DNA of 64,000 nucleotides from Oceanospirillum sp964342385 (GTDB lineage Bacteria > Pseudomonadota > Gammaproteobacteria > Pseudomonadales > Halomonadaceae). The translations under genes and the position numbers were made by a program. Positions 8,067 to 15,776 of the stretch are shown here, one piece after another; position 1 is the first letter of the stretch, and the number at the start of each line of letters is the position of its first letter. Under the pieces are notes generated by a model. The model made no database searches. It saw nothing but the letters and a program-made list of their open reading frames with translations, and was not told the DNA's origin. The DNA lies in assembly GCA_964342385.1 (NCBI GenBank), contig CAYFGP010000009.1:25175-89174 (forward strand), in the 5' to 3' direction.

Positions 8067-9230
8067 ATGTTTGATCAACACTTACGCACCATTCTGGAAT
8101 GCGTGGATAATCGCTATTGTGATGATTTCTTTAGCTCTATCACCTTGCAACTGGATAAGATCATAGCGGCAGATTACACCTTTATCGCTCGCTTAAACGC
8201 CCATGCCCACAGTGCAAAAACCATCTCACTGGTCGCTAAAGGCCAACTGGCGGACAATATTGAGTATGATCTGAAACACTCCCCTTGTGAAAACGTGGCC
8301 GACGATTCTGTCTGCTGCTATCCCGCCGATGTTTGTCGGGCCTTTCCTAACGACCAGCTGCTGGTCGACATGAAGATAGATGCCTATCTGGGTACACCTC
8401 TAAAGGACTCCAATGGACAGGTANNNNNNNNNNNNNNNNNNNNNNNNNNNNNNNNNNNNNNNNNNNNNNNNNNNNNNNNNNNNNNNNNNNNNNNNNNNNN
8501 NNNNNNNNNNNNNNNNNNNNNNNCAGGTATCGCTCATGAGGTTAATACACCATTAGGGGTCGCCATTACTTCACAAAGCTACCTGGCAGATCAGTTTAAA
8601 GAGCTTTGTAAGCAAATGGATCAGGAAACCCTGACCAAAGAAGGCTTACTGCAATTCAGAGAGGATATGGCCGAAGCTCTACCCTTACTCTATAGCAACC
8701 TGACACGAGCTACAGAGCTTATTCAAAACTTTAAACGTATTGCTGCCGATCAGCATGAAGATAGAGCTGATACCATTATTCTGGATAAGTACTATGAGCA
8801 AGTGGTATCGACACTGCGCCCTCTACTTAGAGAAAAGGCTGTTGATATTACATTAGACATTCCTACGATCAGCTTATACACCTATCCCAGCGCCCATGCC
8901 CAAATCCTGAGTAATCTGATCAAAAACAGCGTCATGCACGGCTTCCTGAATACTGGTGGTGAACATAGGATTCAATTAAACGGACAATTAATAGACGACG
9001 GTAGGTCTATCAAAATCACCTATAGCGATAATGGCATTGGCTTTAACGAGGAAACCCGAAAACGCATCTTTGAACCCTTTTACACCACTGCACGCCATAA
9101 AGGAGGTGTAGGTCTTGGTATGTCGATTGTGTACAACCTGATCAGACAGAATATAGGTGGCGAACTAGAGCTATTAACCCCTGAAACAGGCTTAATGCTG
9201 GAATACAGCTTCCCGATTACCGCAGCTTAA
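8067..9230 (+). CDS. GAF-domain sensor histidine kinase, interrupted by an assembly gap
   Basis: Before the gap there are 119 codons of a GAF-like sensory domain (FFSSITLQLDKIIAADYTFIARL, then PADVCRAFPND and AYLGTPLKDSNGQV). After it come the HisKA box GIAHEVNTPLGVAI, whose His is the autophosphorylation site, and a HATPase domain with N box (LSNLIKNSVMHGF), G1 (DNGIGFNE), F box (IFEPFYTT) and G2 (GGVGLGMSIV). There is no receiver domain. The 100 N occupy the place where the end of the GAF domain, a coiled-coil linker and the start of HisKA must be, normally ~100 or more residues, so the true gap is probably longer than 100 bp although the frame happens to be kept. No partner regulator is adjacent. 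The SD is sequestered in a leader hairpin. Confidence 0.85.
   Translation: MFDQHLRTILECVDNRYCDDFFSSITLQLDKIIAADYTFIARLNAHAHSAKTISLVAKGQLADNIEYDLKHSPCENVADDSVCCYPADVCRAFPNDQLLVDMKIDAYLGTPLKDSNGQVXXXXXXXXXXXXXXXXXXXXXXXXXXXXXXXXXXGIAHEVNTPLGVAITSQSYLADQFKELCKQMDQETLTKEGLLQFREDMAEALPLLYSNLTRATELIQNFKRIAADQHEDRADTIILDKYYEQVVSTLRPLLREKAVDITLDIPTISLYTYPSAHAQILSNLIKNSVMHGFLNTGGEHRIQLNGQLIDDGRSIKITYSDNGIGFNEETRKRIFEPFYTTARHKGGVGLGMSIVYNLIRQNIGGELELLTPETGLMLEYSFPITAA
8424..8523. other. assembly gap, 100 N
   Basis: A run of exactly 100 N, the conventional size for a gap of unknown length. CAGGTA occurs on both sides (8418-8423 and 8524-8529). It removes part of the kinase gene. Confidence 0.98.
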
Positions 9231-9330
9231 TCCGATTTAGTCTCTGTTAACTGCGATTAATCGGTATGATTATGACAGAGGCATAGCAGAGAAAGTGCCT
9301 TCCCAAGGGCTCAACCCACTATCACCGACT

Positions 9331-9371
9331 TATGATCTATTGAGTCTTATTTATCAACTCAATAGATCATA
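9331..9371. repeat. perfect 15-bp inverted repeat between convergent kinase and ung genes
   Basis: TATGATCTATTGAGT (9331-9345) pairs with ACTCAATAGATCATA (9357-9371) around an 11-nt loop. It lies between two convergent genes, as a bidirectional terminator would, but has no T-run on either side and the stem is AT-rich. Confidence 0.65.
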
Positions 9372-9389
9372 GACTGACCGGGACATACG

Positions 9390-10076
9390 TTAGGTCGGCT
9401 CAAACGGCAGCTGCCAATCAATCGGCATTTTGCCTCGCTGCTGCAAAAACTGATTGGTCTGACTGAACTGATGATTACCAAAGAACCCCCGATGAGCTGA
9501 TAATGGTGAAGGATGCACCGATTTCAGAACCAAGTGTTTTTGTTGATCAACAAAGGCCGCTTTTTTCTGGGCATAGCTGCCCCAAAGCAGGAATACCACG
9601 CCATCCAGCTGTTCATTGATAATATGAATCACCTTATCGGTAAACTGCTCCCAGCCCTTTTTCTGGTGCGAACCGGCCTTACTTTGCTCAACAGTGAGCA
9701 CACTGTTTAGTAGTAATACACCCTGCTGAGCCCAATGGGTCAGATAACCATGATTCACGGGCTGGCAACCCACGTCCGCCTGAAGCTCTTTATAGATGTT
9801 CACCAATGATGGAGGTGTTTTCACGCCAGGACGAACAGAGAAGCATAAGCCATGGGCCTGATCAGGACCGTGATAAGGATCTTGCCCCAATATCACCACT
9901 TTTACCTGATTTAACGGCGTATATTTGAAGGCATTAAACCAATCAGATGAGTGAGGATAAATAACCTTTTTTTGCTGTTTTTCCTGAGCCAAAAAGGCTT
10001 TTAACTGCTGCATATAAGGCTGTTCAAATTCACTGCCAAGTGCAACAAGCCAATCTTCGGGCAGATCAATCGCCAT
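9390..10076 (-). CDS. ung: uracil-DNA glycosylase, family 1
   Basis: Excises uracil from DNA to start base-excision repair. The water-activating loop GQDPYHGPDQAHGLCFSV contains the catalytic Asp, and HPSPLSAHRGFFG is the DNA-intercalation loop with the conserved His and Leu. The uracil-binding region VLLLNSVLTVEQSKAGSH is also intact. I place the start at the ATG ending at 10076 (MAIDLPEDWLVAL), giving 228 residues, the normal family length; the open frame continues 63 codons upstream but that stretch has no family similarity and enters the region of the facing ribB leader. The gene is divergent from ribB and its FMN riboswitch and convergent with the kinase. Confidence 0.95.
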   Translation of the reverse strand: MAIDLPEDWLVALGSEFEQPYMQQLKAFLAQEKQQKKVIYPHSSDWFNAFKYTPLNQVKVVILGQDPYHGPDQAHGLCFSVRPGVKTPPSLVNIYKELQADVGCQPVNHGYLTHWAQQGVLLLNSVLTVEQSKAGSHQKKGWEQFTDKVIHIINEQLDGVVFLLWGSYAQKKAAFVDQQKHLVLKSVHPSPLSAHRGFFGNHQFSQTNQFLQQRGKMPIDWQLPFEPT

Positions 10077-10206
10077 ATCTCTGTATCCTGATATCCGACA
10101 AAAATTTGCCGTAAGTCTATCAGATGCAATCCATACTTGCCGAGTTACAACACCCGTACAGAGTATTTTGCAAATACAGTAGGAGTTGATTACCATAACG
10201 GCGCAA

Positions 10207-10354
10207 TTCTCAGGGCGGGGTGAAACTCCCCACCGGTGGTAAATCTGTTTCTGCAGAAAGCCCACGAGCGCCTGTGCAGGCTATAGCGCCTGACAGGGTC
10301 AAGCAGATCTGGTGAAAATCCAGAGCCGACGGTTATAGTCCGGATGAAAGAGAA
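10207..10354 (+). promoter_or_regulatory. FMN riboswitch (RFN element) controlling ribB
   Basis: All the conserved blocks are present in order: CAGGGCGGGGTGAAACTCCC, CACCGGTGGT, AGCCCACGAGCG, CTGGTGAAAATCCAGAGCCG, ACGGTTATAGTCCGGATGAA ending in AGAGA. These form the FMN-binding junction. The ~120 nt between it and ribB hold three further hairpins, CAAAGCC/GGCTTTG around 10356-10383, CAGTAGA/TCTACTG at 10395-10421, and a short CAGC/GCTG, which must contain the expression platform. No clear T-run follows them, so translational control or Rho is more likely than intrinsic termination. Confidence 0.96.
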
Positions 10355-10475
10355 TATCAAAGCCACTATTTCTAGAGGCTTTGTCTTGCTGTGCCAGTAG
10401 AAAACATTCTTTTATCTACTGACAGCCTCTTGCTGCCCTGATTCTGGTATTTCAATGTCATAGGAAAAAGACACC

Positions 10476-11144
10476 ATGAATCAGTTCGATTTATCTCAAA
10501 CTAACCTTTCTCAATTCGGCACGCCTATTGAACGTGTCCAAAAAGCGATTCTTGCTCTACAGCAAGGCCAGGGTATTCTGGTATTGGATGATGAGCATAG
10601 GGAAAATGAAGGCGATCTTATTTTTGCTGCCGAAAGCATGACAGTGCCACAAATGGCCCTGATGATTCGCGAGTGCTCCGGCATTATCTGCCTTTGCTTA
10701 CCCGAAGAACGCATTGAGCAATTAAAACTGCCGATGATGATTCAGAATAACACCAGCACCAATCACACTAACTTCACCGTCAGCATTGAAGCGGCTGAAG
10801 GTGTGTCCACTGGTGTATCCGCTGCAGATCGAATCACCACCATCCGTGCCGCCATTGCAGACCAGGCTCAACCCACGGACTTAAAAAAGCCGGGTCATGT
10901 TTTCCCATTAAAAGCGAATAGCGAAGGGGTGCTGAAACGCAGAGGTCATACCGAAGCAACAGTGGATATGATGCAACTGGCTGGACTCAAACCTTTTGGC
11001 GTACTGTGTGAAATTACGAATGAAGATGGCACCATGGCTCGTTTACCCGAGATCGTGCACTTCGGCCAAAAACACAATATGCCGGTGCTAACCATTGAGG
11101 ATATTGTGCAATATCGACTCGCCAGAGAAGACTCTGCCGCCTGA
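10476..11144 (+). CDS. ribB: 3,4-dihydroxy-2-butanone-4-phosphate synthase
   Basis: Makes the four-carbon precursor of the riboflavin xylene ring from ribulose 5-phosphate. The 222-residue protein has the acidic metal/substrate loop DDEHRENEGDL, the TNFTVSIEA segment and the C-terminal motif RRGHTEATVDMMQLAG with the conserved His. It ends after the RibB domain, so there is no GTP cyclohydrolase II fusion. A modest AGGAAA precedes the ATG. The FMN riboswitch upstream gives feedback control by the end product. Riboflavin synthase (ribE) lies about 2 kb away on the other strand without its own RFN element, so the pathway is split here. Confidence 0.96.
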   Translation: MNQFDLSQTNLSQFGTPIERVQKAILALQQGQGILVLDDEHRENEGDLIFAAESMTVPQMALMIRECSGIICLCLPEERIEQLKLPMMIQNNTSTNHTNFTVSIEAAEGVSTGVSAADRITTIRAAIADQAQPTDLKKPGHVFPLKANSEGVLKRRGHTEATVDMMQLAGLKPFGVLCEITNEDGTMARLPEIVHFGQKHNMPVLTIEDIVQYRLAREDSAA

Positions 11145-11170
11145 TTAAAGTCCTGTATTGCTTAAGCATA

Positions 11171-11203
11171 AAAAAACCTGAAGCGTACGCTTCAGGTTTT
11201 TTT
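11171..11203. terminator. bidirectional terminator between ribB and apt
   Basis: AACCTGAAGCG and CGCTTCAGGTT (overlapping a TAC centre) form a perfect hairpin flanked by A6 on the left and T7 on the right, serving both convergent genes. Confidence 0.92.
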
Positions 11204-11242
11204 AATACCGCTTCAATACAGTGATAGCTTAAAAAGCGAGGG

Positions 11243-11791
11243 TTATTCGCCTTCAAACTCACAGATTGAGAAGACATCAATGCCCAGCTCAGCCAGCTTT
11301 TTCGAACCGCCCAGATCAGGCAGGTCGATAATGGTACCGGCTTCCACCACTTCAGCACCTAAACGCTGAATCAGGTTAGCTGCCGCGATCATAGTACCGC
11401 CAGTCGCGATCAGATCATCAATCAGCAGTACCCGATCACCCGGGTTAAAAGCATCGGTATGCAGCTCAACGGTGGCCGAACCGTATTCCAGCTCATAACT
11501 CTCTTCCACCGTTTCAAAAGGCAGCTTGCCCTTTTTACGTACCGGAATAAAGCTGGTATTCAGCTCATAAGCGATCGGAGCCCCTAAGATAAAGCCACGA
11601 GCATCCACACCGGCTACCGCATCAATCTGATGATCGTGATAGCGGTGTACAAAGGCATCAATCAGAAAACGAAACGCCTTTTTATCCTTAAACAGGGTCG
11701 TGACATCACGGAACATAATGCCCGGCTCTGGCCAATCCGGCACAGTACGGATAACAGAGCGTAGATACTCACTGTAGTATGCATCAGTCAT
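11243..11791 (-). CDS. apt: adenine phosphoribosyltransferase
   Basis: Converts adenine and PRPP to AMP in purine salvage. The 182-residue protein has the PRPP-binding motif VLLIDDLIATGGTM with the paired Asp, the family segments PGIMFRDVTTLF and GVDARGFILGAPIAY, and the flexible loop VRKKGKLPFETVEESYELEYG. It starts 3 nt after the stop of an adenine-type permease gene on the same strand, so uptake of the base and its conversion to nucleotide are encoded together. Confidence 0.96.
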   Translation of the reverse strand: MTDAYYSEYLRSVIRTVPDWPEPGIMFRDVTTLFKDKKAFRFLIDAFVHRYHDHQIDAVAGVDARGFILGAPIAYELNTSFIPVRKKGKLPFETVEESYELEYGSATVELHTDAFNPGDRVLLIDDLIATGGTMIAAANLIQRLGAEVVEAGTIIDLPDLGGSKKLAELGIDVFSICEFEGE

Positions 11792-11794
11792 CGT

Positions 11795-13090
11795 TTAGCC
11801 CTGCAGGAAAACAAATTTCAGGACAAACAGAGCCGCCAGCACCATCACACTGATGGATACATCATCACGACGACCAGACATCAGCTTGATACCTGCATAG
11901 GTGATAAAACCAAACGCAATACCGTTAGCAATAGAGAAGGTCAGTGGCATCGCAATCGCCGCAACAAACACCGGTGCCGCTTCGGTCAGATCAGTCCAAT
12001 CCACTTCAGCCAGACCACTGGTCATCAGTACGGCAACGTAGAACAGCGCACCTGCCGTCGCGTAAGCCGGAACAGAACCTGCCAGTGGCGAGAAGAACAG
12101 ACACAGCAGGAACAGCGCCGCAACCACAACCGCCGTCAGACCGGTTCGACCACCGGCAGAGATGCCTGCCGTACTTTCGATATAACTGGTAGTCGTAGAA
12201 GTACCTAGCGCAGCACCTGCCATAGTCGCAGTACTGTCGGCCATCAGCGCACGACCCAGACGTGGCAGGCGCTTATCTTTATCTAGCAGCTTACCCTGTT
12301 GTGCGACAGCAACCAGCGTGCCGGAGGTATCAAACAGATCTACAAACAGGAAGGCAAAGATGATACTCAGCATGCCTACTTCCAGCGCACCAGCCAGATC
12401 CATCTGCATAAAGGTTGGCGCCAGGCTTGGGGGGGCAGACATCACACCTTTCAGCTCATTCAGGCCCATCACCATGGACAGAACCGTCACCACCAGAATA
12501 CCGATCATTACGGAACCCAGTACACGACGGTAAGATAGAGAAACAATAATAAAGAAGCCCAGAATCGCCAGCAGTACCTTAGGATCAGACAGATCACCCA
12601 GAGTCACCAGAGTCGCTGGGCTGTCTACTACGATACCTGCACTCTTCAGTGCAATCATCGCCAGGAACAGACCAATACCAGCGGCAATACCTAAACGCAG
12701 AGACAGGGGAATGCTGTTAATAATCCACTCACGTACCTTAAAGATACTCAGAATGGTGAAGATAACACCGGAGAAAAATACCGCACCCAGTGCCGACTCC
12801 CAGCTGTAACCCAGTTCAAGGACCACGGTAAAAGTGAAGAAAGCATTCAGGCCCATCCCCGGAGCCAGAGCGATAGGGTAGTTTGCCCACAGTCCCATAA
12901 TCAGGGAACCTATGGCTGCTGCCAAACAGGTTGCGACAAATACCGCACCGTAATCCATACCGGCCATCGCCAGTAAAGAAGGGTTTACAAAAATGATATA
13001 AGCCATGGTCAGGAAGGTGGTTACACCTGCCACAACTTCAGTTTTAACGTTTGTATTGTGCTCTTTGAGCTTAAATAGTTTTTCCAGCAT
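11795..13090 (-). CDS. adenine (purine) permease, AzgA/NCS2 family
   Basis: A membrane transporter with about 12-14 helices that imports purine bases with protons. The N-terminal sequence MLEKLFKLKEHNTNVKTEVV, the NYPIALAPGMGLNAFFTF signature and FVDLFDTSGTLVAVAQQ are typical of the AzgA-like branch. I take the ATG at 13090 (431 residues), the family's usual start; an upstream in-frame ATG at 13138 lies inside a strong hairpin. Co-directional with apt and separated from it by 3 nt, which favours adenine as substrate. Hypoxanthine or guanine cannot be excluded. Confidence 0.92.
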   Translation of the reverse strand: MLEKLFKLKEHNTNVKTEVVAGVTTFLTMAYIIFVNPSLLAMAGMDYGAVFVATCLAAAIGSLIMGLWANYPIALAPGMGLNAFFTFTVVLELGYSWESALGAVFFSGVIFTILSIFKVREWIINSIPLSLRLGIAAGIGLFLAMIALKSAGIVVDSPATLVTLGDLSDPKVLLAILGFFIIVSLSYRRVLGSVMIGILVVTVLSMVMGLNELKGVMSAPPSLAPTFMQMDLAGALEVGMLSIIFAFLFVDLFDTSGTLVAVAQQGKLLDKDKRLPRLGRALMADSTATMAGAALGTSTTTSYIESTAGISAGGRTGLTAVVVAALFLLCLFFSPLAGSVPAYATAGALFYVAVLMTSGLAEVDWTDLTEAAPVFVAAIAMPLTFSIANGIAFGFITYAGIKLMSGRRDDVSISVMVLAALFVLKFVFLQG

Positions 13091-13121
13091 TGGCTTGTCC
13101 AGAACAGGTCCAGAAACGACA

Positions 13122-13148
13122 AAACCTGGAAAGGTCATTTCCAGGTTT
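13122..13148 (-). promoter_or_regulatory. perfect 11-bp hairpin in the adenine permease leader
   Basis: Arms AAACCTGGAAA and TTTCCAGGTTT surround a 5-nt loop, 31 nt upstream of the chosen permease start. Read leftward the stem is followed by TTGTCGTTTC, a weak U-rich tail. It may be an attenuator, an RNA-protein site or an operator. The sequence is not a purine riboswitch aptamer. Confidence 0.55.
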
Positions 13149-13310
13149 CATATGAGGGTTACAGCATTGACTGTATATGGTGGCGCTATCTTAGCCAAAA
13201 GTCTCACAAAAAGCGAGGAAACTGAGTTAAAACTCCAGCATTTTGCAAAAAATAGCGCTCACGAAAAAGCCAACGACCTGCTTCCAACAAGGCCAAAGCC
13301 ATCATACTAT

Positions 13311-13922
13311 CTATGAATTTTGAGCAGCCAGCACGCGCTCTACCGTATCCACTACCGCCTGGGTCTGGGGATCAATCTCAATATTGACATAACTACCCAA
13401 CATACGATGCGAAATCACAGTACGTTGCAAAGTTTCTGGAATAAGATTGACACAGAAATTATTGTTATCCCTCTGACCAACCGTCAAGCTGATACCATCA
13501 ATACCGATATAGCCTTTTTCAAAGATATACTTCTCATAACCAGACGGCAGCGCAAACCAGAGCTGGTAGTTGTTCTCTGATTCAATAATATTCACTACAT
13601 CGGTAGTGCACATAATATGACCGGACATGGAGTGACCGCCAATTTCATCACCGAACTTCGCAGCCCTTTCAATATTCACCTCATCACCCACTTCCAATGC
13701 GCCGAGATTCGTTAAACGCAACGTTTCCTGCATCAAGTCGAAACATACCGTTCTATTATGGATATCCGTTACCGTTAAACAGCAGCCGTTATGAGCCACA
13801 CTGGCCCCTATCTCCAAACCCTCTACCAGATCTGATGGCATCTCTACAACATGAGTACGAAAGTCTTCCTTCACAATAATATCTACAATGACACCTGTGC
13901 CCTGAACAATTCCGGTAAACAT
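13311..13922 (-). CDS. ribE: riboflavin synthase alpha subunit
   Basis: Dismutates two lumazine molecules to riboflavin. The 203-residue protein has the two homologous beta-barrel repeats: the first starts MFTGIVQGTGVIVDI with SVAHNGCCLTVTDIH, and the second has GHIMCTTDVV and IGIDGISLTVGQ. The catalytic-region Cys/His signatures and the C-terminal trimerisation helix (NIEIDPQTQAVVDTVERVLA) agree with E. coli RibE over nearly the full length. It stands alone, transcribed toward the adenine permease, with a ~220-nt gap that probably holds the permease promoter. Confidence 0.95.
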   Translation of the reverse strand: MFTGIVQGTGVIVDIIVKEDFRTHVVEMPSDLVEGLEIGASVAHNGCCLTVTDIHNRTVCFDLMQETLRLTNLGALEVGDEVNIERAAKFGDEIGGHSMSGHIMCTTDVVNIIESENNYQLWFALPSGYEKYIFEKGYIGIDGISLTVGQRDNNNFCVNLIPETLQRTVISHRMLGSYVNIEIDPQTQAVVDTVERVLAAQNS

Positions 13923-14267
13923 AACTTATCCTTCCACGATGGGCCGATCACCTGGCCTTACATTTTGTTTCGAAAACTTACGATTCAAATACTCTAGTGG
14001 TTTAATTACAGCATTCTACGCACTATCTCAAGCACCTGATTCAAGATTATTCTATCTGTCATGCAATCTTTATATCGTCGATCATCTGGTTTAATTTGCT
14101 GTAAGCTTGAATAAATACACGTATTCAGCCTGCAAAACGCAAAACCACCCACTGTTCAAAAAGCCAGCAACTCATCTCAAGTCAACAAAATATTCTAAAA
14201 TTAAATAGCTTTATAGAAGATATGCAATACGTAAATGTTTTTTTACACCATATATCACTAGTCCAAA

Positions 14268-14296
14268 TTGACGCTATATAGCTTAGCCTTTAGTAT
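14268..14296 (+). promoter_or_regulatory. sigma-70 promoter of a candidate sRNA
   Basis: TTGACG (14268-14273) and TAGTAT (14291-14296) with a 17-nt spacer, in an AT-rich region. The start of transcription would be near 14303. No ORF lies downstream before the terminator at 14481. Confidence 0.6.
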
Positions 14297-14302
14297 AAGC
14301 GC

Positions 14303-14510
14303 CATAGGGTCGCGCTACATTTTCCTGTGTTTGCAGGCGCGTTATAAAAGTGCAAACGGGTTTGTCCAGCGTTTTGCCACCTCTCTATCGGGGTGGCTTT
14401 TTCTCTGAACGCTTTCTCTGATAGGTCAAAGGAAGCCTCTCTCTGAGAGAACCCTCTGTTAGCTCTTGCATATGACTTCAGCCTCGCACATTGTGCGAGG
14501 CTTTTTTTTG
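14303..14510 (+). ncRNA. candidate small RNA of about 207 nt, family not recognised
   Basis: The interval is bounded by a good sigma-70 promoter on the left and a strong rho-independent terminator (14481-14510) on the right, with no credible + strand ORF. Three internal hairpins can be drawn: GTTTGCA/TGCAAAC near 14330-14356, GCCACC/GGTGGC at 14376-14397 followed by T5 (possibly an early terminator giving a ~100-nt form), and TCTCT/AGAGA near 14441-14455. It does not match 6S RNA, tmRNA, SRP RNA or RNase P, and has too few GGA motifs for an RsmY/Z-type sponge. An 84-codon leftward frame over the same bases has no SD or recognisable domain. Confidence 0.55.
14481..14510 (+). terminator. rho-independent terminator of the candidate sRNA
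   Basis: GCCTCGCAC and GTGCGAGGC form a GC-rich perfect stem followed by T8. There is no T-run on the other strand, so it can only serve a rightward transcript, and no rightward gene precedes it for several kilobases. Confidence 0.92.
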
Positions 14511-14634
14511 CCAAAAATTCAGTATCTGAGAAAAACCTGACCATAAGCCCTCTAGCAAGAAAGAGCCTATGGCTAAATAGAAGAGCTTACAGATTAAACA
14601 AGAGAACAATAACTAATTAATAGCCAATAAAGAA

Positions 14635-15099
14635 TCAGGATAGCAGATCAATCACCAAGCCTTTAATATGCACCAGCTTAGTCGCAATTTTAATTTTATC
14701 CTTTTGCTCCGAGAGCACTAATTGCAACAGCTCTTCCGCTTCTTCATCAATCAGTTTAACCACGTGATGTTTTTCTGCTGCAGACCAACCAGCGCCAATA
14801 CCCTGCACCTCATAGGCACCCTGAGTGACTGTAGAGATTAAATTACTCAACAAAGCCTTAAACACCTCAAGATTACCCAGTGATGGATTGCGCTCCAAAG
14901 TAGCACCCGCATCATCCAAGGCAATGCGTATTTGATCCAGCTGACGATTTAACGAAGGCTTGGCAACCTCATCCACCTGCTGTACCAAGTGATCGGTAAA
15001 ACTGCGCCCAACAGCGAGTGTGCCATCAGTACGAGCCTTTGATTTGCGAGCATTGCCACCCGTACGAAAAGACTTAAGCTTGTCATTTACGTTAATCAT
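14635..15099 (-). CDS. DUF327/YaaR-like protein
   Basis: A 154-residue soluble helical protein. The N-terminus is basic and probably disordered (KSFRTGGNARKSKARTDG). The rest resembles the DUF327 (YaaR) domain: a helix FKALLSNLISTVTQGAYEV, then HHVVKLIDEEAEELLQLVLS and the ending IKIATKLVHIKGLVIDLLS. YaaR proteins are small and uncharacterised, and are best known from Firmicutes. It starts 4 nt after the stop of the DUF2489 gene upstream, so the two form one unit. The family call is from pattern only. Confidence 0.68.
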   Translation of the reverse strand: MINVNDKLKSFRTGGNARKSKARTDGTLAVGRSFTDHLVQQVDEVAKPSLNRQLDQIRIALDDAGATLERNPSLGNLEVFKALLSNLISTVTQGAYEVQGIGAGWSAAEKHHVVKLIDEEAEELLQLVLSEQKDKIKIATKLVHIKGLVIDLLS

Positions 15100-15103
15100 A
15101 GAG

Positions 15104-15550
15104 TTAAGCCTTTTGTTTCAGCAACCAACGAGCACCTGCCAAAGCTGCATCCTGATACTCAGCTTCTAACGCCATACGTTCCACGTCCTGTTTCATACGC
15201 TCTTGTTTCGGCAGATCTTTACGCGCCTGATGAGTTGCCAGATGATCACCGCGACGGGAAATTTCACTAAATACTTTTAATTCCGGTAACTCAAACCATT
15301 CCGGCTCGATAATATCGATCAACACCCGAATTCGCAGACACGCTTCCATCACATCGACTTGTTCTTCCAGCAACGCCTGAGAAATAAAATGGATATTTTC
15401 CAGTGTTTTCTCTCTGGCTTTATCAACAACTGCCTGCTGCTCCTGCTCACGAGCTTTCACCTGAAGGCGCAGTGTGTGGGCATAATAGGCCAGGCCAGCC
15501 ACAATCAATAAACCAACTACGAGCATGGCCAATGCAGCTTGTGTAGACAC
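15104..15550 (-). CDS. DUF2489 family membrane-anchored protein
   Basis: A 148-residue protein with one N-terminal transmembrane helix (ALAMLVVGLLIVAGLAYYAH), a basic/Glu-rich coiled segment, and a cytosolic domain with ENIHFISQALLEEQVDVMEACLRIRVLID as the most conserved-looking stretch. The LLEEQVDVMEACLRI pattern, helical content and length fit the gammaproteobacterial DUF2489 family, which has no known function. It is first of a two-gene leftward unit with the YaaR-like gene and lies ~230 nt downstream of the Lon-like protease gene. Confidence 0.75.
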   Translation of the reverse strand: MSTQAALAMLVVGLLIVAGLAYYAHTLRLQVKAREQEQQAVVDKAREKTLENIHFISQALLEEQVDVMEACLRIRVLIDIIEPEWFELPELKVFSEISRRGDHLATHQARKDLPKQERMKQDVERMALEAEYQDAALAGARWLLKQKA

Positions 15551-15776
15551 AAAAATCTCCTCAACTATTTTAAAAACTCGCCGATAACACTTAGCAGGTT
15601 AATCCATCTGCAAACAGATACGTTTAAACCTACAGATCTAGTGGAGCAACACCAATCATTGTCGATGTTCCTTTAATCAATTCGGCTTTTCTCTTAAATA
15701 AGACAGCAGAAATCACGCCAAGTTGTCACCTAGCGTGATAATCAAAATGTCCGGTTCCCTACGGCACTTGGGTTTG

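Noticed and set aside
13090..13310. Purine riboswitch before the adenine permease gene
   Set aside because: None of the conserved three-way-junction sequences of the purine aptamer is visible; only a simple hairpin is present.
14290..14544. 84-codon leftward ORF across the candidate sRNA
   Set aside because: No SD or domain; the strong one-directional terminator on the + strand supports an RNA gene there.
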